A stretch of DNA of 64,000 nt from Parvibaculum sp002684405 (lineage in GTDB: Bacteria; Pseudomonadota; Alphaproteobacteria; Parvibaculales; Parvibaculaceae): positions 1,054,001-1,118,000 of the forward strand of contig OZ223205.1 in assembly GCA_965140395.1 (NCBI GenBank), given 5' to 3'. Shown here piece by piece: positions 43,183-50,439 of this stretch (positions within the stretch are counted from its first letter, which is position 1; the number at the start of each line of letters is the position of its first letter). The notes under the pieces were generated by a model. It was not told the origin of the DNA. It saw nothing but the letters and a program-made list of their open reading frames with translations, and searched no databases. Position numbers and translations under genes: made by a program.

Positions 43183-43697
43183 TCCGCTTTTCCTCCGCCA
43201 AGAACCTGATCCGCCTGCTGACGAAGCTCTTCCGAAATCGGCATGGGCATGGCCCGGTTGGCCGCCAGCATGAAGGTGCCGACACAGGTGGCGATCGGAT
43301 CTTCCTCGTCTTCGTGATAGGCCGCGCCGCGCACAAAGGCGATGTTCTTCGTCACCTTGTAGCAATGCGTATGCGCATTGAGGTCGAGCTTCGGCGTGGC
43401 GGGCTTCATATAGTCGATCCGCAGGTCGAGCGTCGCGATCGCGATGCGCTCGGGCAGGGAAAGCTGGACGGCGATGCCGCAGGCATTGTCCAGCATGGCG
43501 GTGATGACGCCGCCATGCAGCACGCCGGTTTCGATGTCGCCGACCAGATCCTCGTTATAGGGCACGCTGAGCCAGGCCTCGCCGCGCGCGGCATCCTCGA
43601 CTTTCATGCCGAGTGCGCGTGCATGCGGTACATGCTCGATCAGCACATCCTTCATCATCCGGATCTGTTCGGGGGAGATATTCGTCTGGTCACTCAT
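43179..43697 (-). CDS. PaaI family hotdog thioesterase (first of pair)
   Basis: A 172-residue PaaI-type acyl-CoA thioesterase. GDIETGVLHGGVITAMLDNACGIAVQL carries the active-site HGG and the Asp of the long helix, and DLRIDYMKPATPKLDLNAHTHCYKVTKNIAFVRGAAYHE supplies the CoA-contact strands. It differs clearly from its neighbour (only the fold and motif agree), so the pair may act as a heteromer or on different chain types. It heads the three-gene operon with the 42757-43182 thioesterase and the MATE pump. Confidence 0.9.
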   Translation of the reverse strand: MSDQTNISPEQIRMMKDVLIEHVPHARALGMKVEDAARGEAWLSVPYNEDLVGDIETGVLHGGVITAMLDNACGIAVQLSLPERIAIATLDLRIDYMKPATPKLDLNAHTHCYKVTKNIAFVRGAAYHEDEEDPIATCVGTFMLAANRAMPMPISEELRQQADQVLGGGKAE

Positions 43698-43891
43698 GGT
43701 CACTCTTGCCTTGGGCTGCCGCCGGCCGCGAAACGGCGCTAGTAGGGCGTCCGGGCGTCGTCGTGTCAACTGCGCCCTGAAAGGGAATAACCTATACCGG
43801 ATTTCCATGTGATTCTGCCCGATACCGAGGTGCGCTTACGCAACTGTCTGAAAGAAAAGCGGTTTTGGCGCCCCAGGATGCATTCTCAAAG

Positions 43892-43919
43892 TTGACGTTG
43901 ATTCACTTTTGTCTAGACT
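43892..43919 (+). promoter_or_regulatory. Candidate promoter of the TetR-esterase operon
   Basis: TTGACG at 43892-43897 and TAGACT at 43914-43919 are separated by 16 bp. This predicts a transcript start near 43926, which argues against translation from the in-frame TTG at 43909 and favours the ATG at 43984. Confidence 0.4.
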
Positions 43920-43983
43920 CGGACCCAACATGAAATCAGGGCCAACCGCCTCGGCGGCGGGCCGGTGGGGCACTGGAACCAGT

Positions 43984-44676
43984 ATGAAAGATAGCGCGGA
44001 AGACGCTGTGAAGGAGCGGGCGGAAGGCAAGCCCCTCGGCAAGCGTGAACGGACGAAAATCAACAATCGGGAGGCCATCCTTCAGGCGGCGCGGGGCGTC
44101 TTTGCCGATCTGGGCTATGGCGCGACGACGGTGCGCGACATCATCCGCCGCACAGGCCTCGCCTCCGGCACCTTCTACAATTATTTCCGCAGCAAGGAAG
44201 AAGTGTTCGAGGCGCTGATGGATGAAGGCATGCGCCGCATCCGCCCGCGCTTGCGTGCCGAGCGCATTCGCTCGCGCACCTTCGAGGATTTCATCCGCAA
44301 TGCGCTTCACGCCTATTTCGAATATCTCGCCTCCGACCGGGAGACGTTCGAGGTGATGCGCCGCAACCCGAACACGGTGCGCGTGCGCATGGAGACGGCG
44401 GAAATGATCGCCGGTTTCGAAGAGATCCGCGAATATATGGAGGAAGATATTCGCAACGGCACGCTGCCGCCTGTGGATTCCGAATATCTGATGGCGTCCG
44501 TGGTCGGGCTCGCCATGGAAATGGGCGATCGCATGATCGCGCGCGACAATGTCGACCCCGCCGCCGCGGCGGAGTTCGCGACGGCGCTGGTGCTCGGCGG
44601 TTTCCACAATCTGCCCGTCGCAGGCACGGCACCCGCGGCCTCCGGCGCGGATGACCGCAAGGAAGACGGCAAATGA
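43984..44676 (+). CDS. TetR family transcriptional regulator
   Basis: A 230-residue regulator. The N-terminal HTH is at about residues 22-70: REAILQAARGVFADLGYGATTVRDIIRRTGLASGTFYNYFRSKEEVFEAL. An all-helical ligand domain follows, resembling TetR_C regions of fatty-acid or steroid-related regulators. ATG at 43984 was chosen given a probable promoter just upstream; ATG 43933 is an alternative. Its stop overlaps the start of the esterase gene, so it probably regulates its own operon in response to a substrate or product of that esterase. Confidence 0.88.
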   Translation: MKDSAEDAVKERAEGKPLGKRERTKINNREAILQAARGVFADLGYGATTVRDIIRRTGLASGTFYNYFRSKEEVFEALMDEGMRRIRPRLRAERIRSRTFEDFIRNALHAYFEYLASDRETFEVMRRNPNTVRVRMETAEMIAGFEEIREYMEEDIRNGTLPPVDSEYLMASVVGLAMEMGDRMIARDNVDPAAAAEFATALVLGGFHNLPVAGTAPAASGADDRKEDGK

Positions 44677-45707
44677 ATTTGCAGAAGCTTGTCATCCGTG
44701 GCCTGATGAAACTGCCCGAGGGCGCTCTCCTGCGCATGGCGGGCGGTGAGCCGCTGTCCATCGATGGAAGGGTGATCGATCCGCGCGTGCAATTGCTTGC
44801 GGTGCAGGGCGCGAAGGCTCCCTCGCTTACCACGCTCGACCCGGTGGCCGCCCGCGCGGCGGCGGCGCAGGGCCTGGCGCTTCTGGACGATGCGCCGCGC
44901 GCCAATGTGGCGATCGACGAAGTCGTCATGCCGGGGCCCGGCGGCAGGCTGGCCGCGCGTCTCTACCGGCCCAAACATGCAGCCGGCCCGCTGCCCGGCC
45001 TCGTCTATTTTCATATGGGCGGCTGCGTGATCGGCGATCTGGACACCTGCGAGACTTTCTGCAGCATTCTCGCCGGCAGCGCCAATTGCGCGGTTCTGTC
45101 CGTCGACTACCGCCTCGCACCCGAGCACAAATTTCCCGCCGCGGTGGACGATGCGCTGGCCGCCTACAAATGGGCTGAGGAAAACGCATCGTCTTTCGGC
45201 ATGGAGGCGGGCCGTATCGGCGTTGGCGGAGACAGCGCGGGTGGCTATCTCTCCGCCGTCGTGGCGCAGCAAATGAAGGCCGAGGGCGGTCCTGCGCCCG
45301 CGTGTCAGCTTCTCATCTATCCGGTGACGGATATGGAGGCGCAAGGCGGGTCGATGGAAAGCTGCGCTGAGGTCTATCCGCTCACCGCCGACATCATGCA
45401 ATGGTTCATCGACCATTACATCGACAAGCCCGAAGACAAGAAGGATCTGCGCGCCTCGCCCCTGAAGGCGGAAGACCTGTCCGGCCTGCCGCCCGCCATC
45501 GTCGTCACGGCGGGCTTCGATCCGCTCCGCGATCAGGGGGCGGCATATGCCGACAGGCTGAAGGCGGCGGACGTGCCCGTCACCTATCGCTGCTACGACA
45601 CGCTTGCCCATGCCTTCACCGCCATGTCCGGCACCGTGCCCGCGGCGAAACGGGCCTGCGAGGAAATCGCGGCGGATGTGAAAGCGGCGCTCCACAGCTC
45701 GGCTTGA
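44673..45707 (+). CDS. HSL family alpha/beta hydrolase (esterase)
   Basis: A 344-residue esterase of the hormone-sensitive-lipase family (family IV). Nucleophile motif GGDSAGGYLSA is at about residues 187-197, YRLAPEHKFPAAVDD is the family block, the Asp is in TAGFDPLRDQG, and His in DTLAHAFTAMSG completes the triad. The oxyanion motif reads FHMGGC instead of the usual HGGG, so the second Gly is Met. No signal peptide is seen, so it is cytoplasmic. It is translationally coupled to the TetR gene. Confidence 0.9.
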   Translation: MNLQKLVIRGLMKLPEGALLRMAGGEPLSIDGRVIDPRVQLLAVQGAKAPSLTTLDPVAARAAAAQGLALLDDAPRANVAIDEVVMPGPGGRLAARLYRPKHAAGPLPGLVYFHMGGCVIGDLDTCETFCSILAGSANCAVLSVDYRLAPEHKFPAAVDDALAAYKWAEENASSFGMEAGRIGVGGDSAGGYLSAVVAQQMKAEGGPAPACQLLIYPVTDMEAQGGSMESCAEVYPLTADIMQWFIDHYIDKPEDKKDLRASPLKAEDLSGLPPAIVVTAGFDPLRDQGAAYADRLKAADVPVTYRCYDTLAHAFTAMSGTVPAAKRACEEIAADVKAALHSSA

Positions 45708-45737
45708 GAAGACGGCACGACCATGCTACCTGAATGC

Positions 45738-45872
45738 TGTCCTTAGGGGAGTAGCCTCCCTCCGCCCGCACCGCGTGGGGGTCTGAGAGGGGCGGACGTC
45801 AACACACTTGGCTCACGCCATGGCGTTCGCGAAAGGCGCCGGATTTTCGGCCCGATTTGGCAAGACCTTTGG
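45738..45872 (+). promoter_or_regulatory. yybP-ykoY (Mn2+-sensing) riboswitch
   Basis: The leader contains the conserved blocks of the yybP-ykoY class: CCTTAGGGGAGTAGCC at the 5' side, GTCAACACACTTGGC in the middle, and GGCAAGACCTTTGG closing P1 at the 3' side. The intervening GC-rich stems fold as side arms. The class senses Mn2+ and commonly precedes UPF0016/TMEM165-type exporters, exactly as here. It ends 70 nt before the start codon at 45943; the mechanism (translation or termination) is not evident. Confidence 0.92.
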
Positions 45873-45942
45873 TTTCACGCTTTCGCCTGGCCGGGCGGAG
45901 AGCGTAAAGCCATTGGTGTATTTGCCCGGCCGGAGCTTCGAG

Positions 45943-46524
45943 ATGGACGCCTTCCTGATTTCCACCGTCACCGTCGCCATCGCCGAAATCGGCGACAAGA
46001 CGCAGCTTCTGGCGCTGATCCTTGCACTGCGCTTTCGCCAGCCCTGGCCGGTCGTCTGGGGCATTCTCGCGGCGACGCTTGCCAATCACGCACTCGCCGC
46101 CTGGGCGGGGGTGGAACTTGCCGGGTTTATGGACCGCGAACTCATGACGCGTCTCGTCGGCGTCTCCTTCATCTTGATGGGCTTCTGGGCGCTGATCCCC
46201 GACAAGGCGCCGGAGGAAGATGCAACGGAACTCGACCGCACGAAAAAGTTCGGGCCTTTCCTTGCCACCCTCGTCGCCTTCTTTCTGGTGGAGATCGGCG
46301 ACAAGACCCAGATCGCCACCGCGGCGCTGGCGGTGCGTTTCGATTCCGTGCTTCACGTAGCGGCAGGGACGACATTGGGCATGATGGTCGCCAATGTGCC
46401 GGTGGTGTTTTTCGGCGAGAAGGTCGCTCGGTTCGTGCCGCTTGGCTGGGTGCGCGCAACCGCCGCGTTCATCTTCATCGCCCTTGGCGCGGTCACGCTG
46501 CTTTCCGCCTTCGGGTATCTCTGA
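45943..46524 (+). CDS. TMEM165/GDT1 (UPF0016) family Mn2+ exporter
   Basis: A 193-residue inner-membrane protein with six helices in two repeats, each carrying the signature E-x-G-D-K-T: IAEIGDKTQLLALIL (about residue 13) and LVEIGDKTQIATAAL (about residue 114). Bacterial members such as MneA export manganese, and the family includes Golgi Ca2+/Mn2+ transporters. The start at 45943 follows GGAG by 7 nt; the longer frame from 45808 runs through the riboswitch and should not be translated. Manganese-induced expression via the riboswitch fits its role. Confidence 0.93.
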   Translation: MDAFLISTVTVAIAEIGDKTQLLALILALRFRQPWPVVWGILAATLANHALAAWAGVELAGFMDRELMTRLVGVSFILMGFWALIPDKAPEEDATELDRTKKFGPFLATLVAFFLVEIGDKTQIATAALAVRFDSVLHVAAGTTLGMMVANVPVVFFGEKVARFVPLGWVRATAAFIFIALGAVTLLSAFGYL

Positions 46525-46590
46525 CGCTTCCTTCGCTCACGCGCTCTGCCTATGCTGCGCGAAACGATATTGAAAAAGAGGGAGGTGCCC

Positions 46591-47577
46591 ATGCGGGCGA
46601 TGCGTGTGCATGAGCTGTCGGAAGATATTTCCGTTCTGCGAATGGATGATATGGACTTGCCGCCGCCCGGTCCCGGCGAAGTGCGGTTGAAGCTCAAGGC
46701 CTGCTCGGTGAACTTCCCCGACATCCTGATGGTGCAGGGCAAATATCAGTTCAAGCCGGAGCTGCCTTTCTCGCCCGGCATGGAGGGCGCGGGTATCGTC
46801 GCCGAGCTGGGCGAGGGCGTCACGACACTGAAAGTCGGCGATCATGTCGTTGCGGGCTTGCGCATCGGCGGTTTCGCGGAGGAAGTGAACGCATCGGCTG
46901 AAGCCTGCCGCCCCATCCCGCAAGGCATGGATTTCGCCAGGGCCGCGGCCTATCCGGCAGCCTATCTCACGGCCTATGTCGCGCTCGTTTGCCGCGGTCA
47001 TTTGCAGCCGGGCGAAACGCTTCTCGTCCATGGCAGCACCGGCGGCGTCGGGCTTGCCGCCGTCGAGATGGGAAAGCTGCTCGGCGCAACGGTGATCGCG
47101 ACATCGGCGTCGGACGAAAAACTCAAAGTGGTGAAGGCGCGCGGGGCCGACCATGTGCTCAACATCAATGACGGTTTCAAGGACAAGGTGAAGGAACTCA
47201 CCGGCGGCAACGGCGCCGATGTGATCTACGATCCGGTGGGTGGCGACGTATTCGACGAGAGCGTGCGCTGCATCGCCTGGAACGGACGCCTGCTCGTCAT
47301 CGGCTTCACCAGCGGCCGTATCCCGTCCGTCCCCGTCAATATGCCGCTCATCAAGGGGTTTTCCGTCGTCGGCGTCCGGGCGGGCGAATATGGCCGCCGC
47401 GACCCGGAGGCGGGCAAGGCCAATATCGAAGCCATCGATCGTCTGGCTGCGGAGGGAAAGATCGACCCCTATATTTGCGCCCGCTTTCCGCTGGAAAAGG
47501 CGGCAGACGCCATGCGCATGCTGCAAAACCGCGAGGTTGTCGGTAAGGTCGTGATCGAAATGAACGGGGAGAACTGA
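46591..47577 (+). CDS. NADPH:quinone oxidoreductase family protein (MDR superfamily)
   Basis: A 328-residue zinc-independent medium-chain reductase. The N-terminal GroES-like domain has PPGPGEVRLKLKACSVNFPDILMVQGKYQFKPELPFSPGMEGAG. The Rossmann part has LLVHGSTGGVGLAAVEMGKLLGATVIATSAS (about residues 146-176). It probably reduces quinones, enones or acryloyl-type substrates with NADPH. ATG at 46591 has GGGAGGT upstream. The DUF1131 lipoprotein gene follows after 3 bp. Confidence 0.9.
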   Translation: MRAMRVHELSEDISVLRMDDMDLPPPGPGEVRLKLKACSVNFPDILMVQGKYQFKPELPFSPGMEGAGIVAELGEGVTTLKVGDHVVAGLRIGGFAEEVNASAEACRPIPQGMDFARAAAYPAAYLTAYVALVCRGHLQPGETLLVHGSTGGVGLAAVEMGKLLGATVIATSASDEKLKVVKARGADHVLNINDGFKDKVKELTGGNGADVIYDPVGGDVFDESVRCIAWNGRLLVIGFTSGRIPSVPVNMPLIKGFSVVGVRAGEYGRRDPEAGKANIEAIDRLAAEGKIDPYICARFPLEKAADAMRMLQNREVVGKVVIEMNGEN

Positions 47578-47580
47578 TCG

Positions 47581-48141
47581 ATGGCACGAAAGCCCGGAAC
47601 GAAAGCGTCGCTCGCGGCGGTCGCGATCCTGTTACTGGTTGCGGCATGTTCCGGGCCGAAGGCCATCAAGGTCACCGAAGAAGGCGTCGGCCCCATTACC
47701 GGCATCACCGCCTTCGATCCCGACGCCGTGTCGGCCCTTCTGCCGGGCACGACGGTTTCGCGTCGGCAGGTCTCGCGCGAGGGAGAGAAATATCCCATCA
47801 TCCTCGTCGAGGAAAAAGACGAGAAGATGATGGAAGTTGTACCGGATGCGGACGAGCGGTCGGTCGCGGGCGTCATCGTCTTCTCGCCCGGCATTCGCGA
47901 CATGCACGGCATTCATGTCGGCAGCCTCTATACCGACATCTACAAGAAAGACGACAAGCCTCAATGTCTGCCGGGCGTCGAGGAATATGCCGGACGGCTT
48001 TTCTGCCCGGCCGCCGAGTCGACGCGCATCTATTACGAGCTTGCCGGCAAATGGGACGGGCCGGACGGCAAGGTGCCGCCCGACGACGTCATTCGGAACT
48101 GGAAGGTCACGGCAATCCACTGGCGCGCCAGCGCGGTTTAA
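47581..48141 (+). CDS. DUF1131 family lipoprotein
   Basis: A 186-residue outer-envelope lipoprotein. The N-terminal signal ends in lipobox LVAAC (Cys about residue 23). The mature part matches the DUF1131 family, whose E. coli member YfeY is an RpoE-regulated lipoprotein: GVGPITGITAFDPDAVSALLPGTTV, HGIHVGSLYTDIY, and cysteines in PQCLPGVEEYAGRLFCPA. Function is not established. It is coupled to the preceding quinone reductase gene by a 3-bp gap, although no functional tie is known. Confidence 0.85.
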   Translation: MARKPGTKASLAAVAILLLVAACSGPKAIKVTEEGVGPITGITAFDPDAVSALLPGTTVSRRQVSREGEKYPIILVEEKDEKMMEVVPDADERSVAGVIVFSPGIRDMHGIHVGSLYTDIYKKDDKPQCLPGVEEYAGRLFCPAAESTRIYYELAGKWDGPDGKVPPDDVIRNWKVTAIHWRASAV

Positions 48142-48158
48142 CCTGCGCCGTTTGACGG

Positions 48159-49046
48159 TCACACGCTGCGCTGCGCCTTGTCCTTGTCGTTCGCGCTGCG
48201 GATCATGTCCCGCATCTGGTCCCAGTCGTCATCCTTGAGCGAGGAGAGCCGCGAGAAATTGCCACCGCCCGCGGAATAGGCCGCACCGTCGATGGCGATA
48301 GTCTGGCCGGAAAGATAGTTGCAGCCATCCCCCATCAGGAAGGTGGCGAGGTTCTTCAGCTCGTCCATCTGCCCCACGCGCCCCATCGGAATGCCGTCGC
48401 GTTCCTGATCGCCATCGGTCGACTGGCCGGGGCTCAGCCGCGCCCATGCGCCTTCGGTGGGGAAGGGGCCGGGCGCGATCGCATTGAGGCGGATGCCGTA
48501 CTGGCCCCATTCGGCGGCAAGCGATTTGGTCATGATGTTGACGCCCGCCTTCGACATGGCCGACGGCACGGTGAAGGGACCGCCGTTCCACACCCAGGTG
48601 GTGAGGATGGAAATCACGCTGCCCGGCACGCCGTCGCGGATCCAGCGCGTACCGCAGGCATGCGTCACATAGAAGGTGCCGTGAAAGACGATATTGGCGA
48701 TGGCGTCGAAACCGCGCGTGGAAAGATCCTTGGTCGGACTGATGAAATTGCCCGCCGCATTGTTGACGAGGCCGGTGAGCGGACCGCTCGCCCAGATCTC
48801 TTCGATCATCTCGTCCACGGCTTCGGCGACGCGAATGTCCACGCTATGCGTTTTCACCGACCCGCCATGCTTGTCCATCAGCTCGGCGGCCGTGTCGTCG
48901 AGCACTTTCTTGCGGCGCCCGCAAATATGGATATCGGCGCCGAGCCGCAGATAATCCTCGGCCATTTCCTTGCCGAGGCCCGTGCCGCCGCCGGTGACGA
49001 GAATGCGTTTTCCTGTGAGAAGCCCCTCGCGGAACATCGAAACCAT
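48159..49046 (-). CDS. SDR family oxidoreductase, 2,4-dienoyl-CoA-reductase-like
   Basis: A 295-residue short-chain dehydrogenase/reductase. The NADP site is VTGGGTGLGKEMAEDYLRLGADI with basic CGRRKK following, and LVNNAAGNFISPTKDLS is the NAG motif. The active-site region reads PSAMSKAGVNIMTKSLAAEWGQYGIRLN without the usual Tyr-x-x-x-Lys; this and AIAPGPFPTEGAWARL match 2,4-dienoyl-CoA reductases, which use a different Tyr. The predicted role is oxidation of unsaturated fatty acids. ATG at 49046 has AAGGAGG just upstream. Confidence 0.88.
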   Translation of the reverse strand: MVSMFREGLLTGKRILVTGGGTGLGKEMAEDYLRLGADIHICGRRKKVLDDTAAELMDKHGGSVKTHSVDIRVAEAVDEMIEEIWASGPLTGLVNNAAGNFISPTKDLSTRGFDAIANIVFHGTFYVTHACGTRWIRDGVPGSVISILTTWVWNGGPFTVPSAMSKAGVNIMTKSLAAEWGQYGIRLNAIAPGPFPTEGAWARLSPGQSTDGDQERDGIPMGRVGQMDELKNLATFLMGDGCNYLSGQTIAIDGAAYSAGGGNFSRLSSLKDDDWDQMRDMIRSANDKDKAQRSV

Positions 49047-49168
49047 GCTGTCCTCCTTGGCCGTTATGACACCGGCCATTCCTTATTGCGTTCGGGAGGG
49101 AGGATAGCAGCGAGAGCCGCCGCGCCTAGTCCCGCACATAGCCTGCGGGACGAGACGCAGCGTCAAAC

Positions 49169-49462
49169 TCAGCTTTGCGGACCGTTCTTGCCGTTGCGTT
49201 CGACCAGCACGCTCCAGAGCCGCACGATGATGAAGATCGGAATCACCACGATGGCGCCCAGCATGAAATATTCGCCGGACCAGCGAATGGCGTCGAAGCC
49301 CATTTCCCAGACGCGCATGAAGGTGTCGATGAAATCGCGCCACAAATCGACCGGTCGGATGCCGAACACCGCCAGCACGATGCCCACCACCACCGAGGCG
49401 ATGGCGAGCTTCAGAAGGGTCGGTAGCAGCGGCCCGCCAAGCAGTTTGTCCATATCCGGCAT
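49169..49462 (-). CDS. DUF6460-type small membrane protein
   Basis: A 97-residue protein with two predicted membrane helices (LLKLAIASVVVGIVLAVFGI and YFMLGAIVVIPIFIIVRLWS). It resembles the DUF6460 family common in alphaproteobacteria, for which no function is known. It lies 22 bp downstream of the mscS gene on the same strand and may be co-transcribed with it. Confidence 0.75.
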   Translation of the reverse strand: MPDMDKLLGGPLLPTLLKLAIASVVVGIVLAVFGIRPVDLWRDFIDTFMRVWEMGFDAIRWSGEYFMLGAIVVIPIFIIVRLWSVLVERNGKNGPQS

Positions 49463-49483
49463 CCTTTGGATTGTTGGGCGGAA

Positions 49484-50326
49484 CTAGTCCGCGGCGTCAG
49501 CGATCTGATAGACCGTACGCGAGGGGAAGGGGATCGTGATGCCTTCCGCGTCGAAACGCTCTTTCACCTTCTTCGTAATCTCGAACTTGGTGGGCCAATA
49601 GTCGGCATTGGCGACCCACAGCCGCATCACGATATCGACGGAGCTGTCATTGAGCCCGATCACGCCGAGGAAGGGCTCGGGCTGCTTCATGCTGCGCGGA
49701 TCGGCTTCATAGACGGAGCGGATGATCTCCATCGCCTTGTCGATGTCGTCGCCATAGGAAATCCCGAATGTGATGTCGACGCGCCGCGTCGGATAGGACG
49801 AATAGTTTTTCAGCGGCTGTCCCCAGATGCCGCTGTTCGGCACGATGATCTGCACATTGTCCGGCGTGTTGAGTTCGGTGAAGAACAGGGTGAGTTCCTT
49901 CACCGTGCCGGCGATGCCGCCGATCTCCACATATTGCCCGGTACGGAAGGGACGGAAGATGAGAAGCATCACGCCCGCCGCCACATTGGACAGCGTGCCC
50001 TGAAGGGCAAGGCCGACGGCCAGACCGGCGGCGCCCATGACGGCGATGAGCGAGGTCGTCTCGATCCCGAACTCGCCGAGCACGGCCAGAAGGGTGGCGG
50101 CGATGATGAGGTATCGGACGATGCTGCCGAAAAAGCTCTGCAGCATGTCGTCCTTCACCGGCCCGCGTGCCAGCGCCCGCATGGTCCAGGTCTTTGCGCG
50201 CCCGGCAAACCAGAAGCCGACGATAAGGATAAGGATGGCGGCGACGAAGCTGACCCCGTACTGGAGAGCAAAAGGCAGCAAGGCGTCGATATTCTGCTGA
50301 ACGATGGCGGGCATCTGCGCGAGCAT
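49484..50326 (-). CDS. MscS family mechanosensitive channel
   Basis: A 280-residue small-conductance mechanosensitive channel with three N-terminal membrane helices. The pore helix TM3 is MGAAGLAVGLALQGTLSNVAAGVMLLIFRPF, with the Gly/Ala packing pattern, followed by the beta domain (GQYVEIGGIAGTVKEL; IIVPNSGIWGQPLKNYS). It protects against hypo-osmotic shock. ATG at 50326 follows AGGAG by 9 nt; the frame is open further upstream. It is followed by the DUF6460 gene and is divergent from the Lhr-type helicase. Confidence 0.93.
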   Translation of the reverse strand: MLAQMPAIVQQNIDALLPFALQYGVSFVAAILILIVGFWFAGRAKTWTMRALARGPVKDDMLQSFFGSIVRYLIIAATLLAVLGEFGIETTSLIAVMGAAGLAVGLALQGTLSNVAAGVMLLIFRPFRTGQYVEIGGIAGTVKELTLFFTELNTPDNVQIIVPNSGIWGQPLKNYSSYPTRRVDITFGISYGDDIDKAMEIIRSVYEADPRSMKQPEPFLGVIGLNDSSVDIVMRLWVANADYWPTKFEITKKVKERFDAEGITIPFPSRTVYQIADAAD

Positions 50327-50439
50327 GTGGTCTGGCTCCTGATGGTTGGCGACCCCTGAAAGCGCGCAGTTTCCCATGTTTACGCATATGAAAAAAGACA
50401 AGGTTTGCCGTCTTGCAGGGGGCAGCTAGGCTCAACGCC

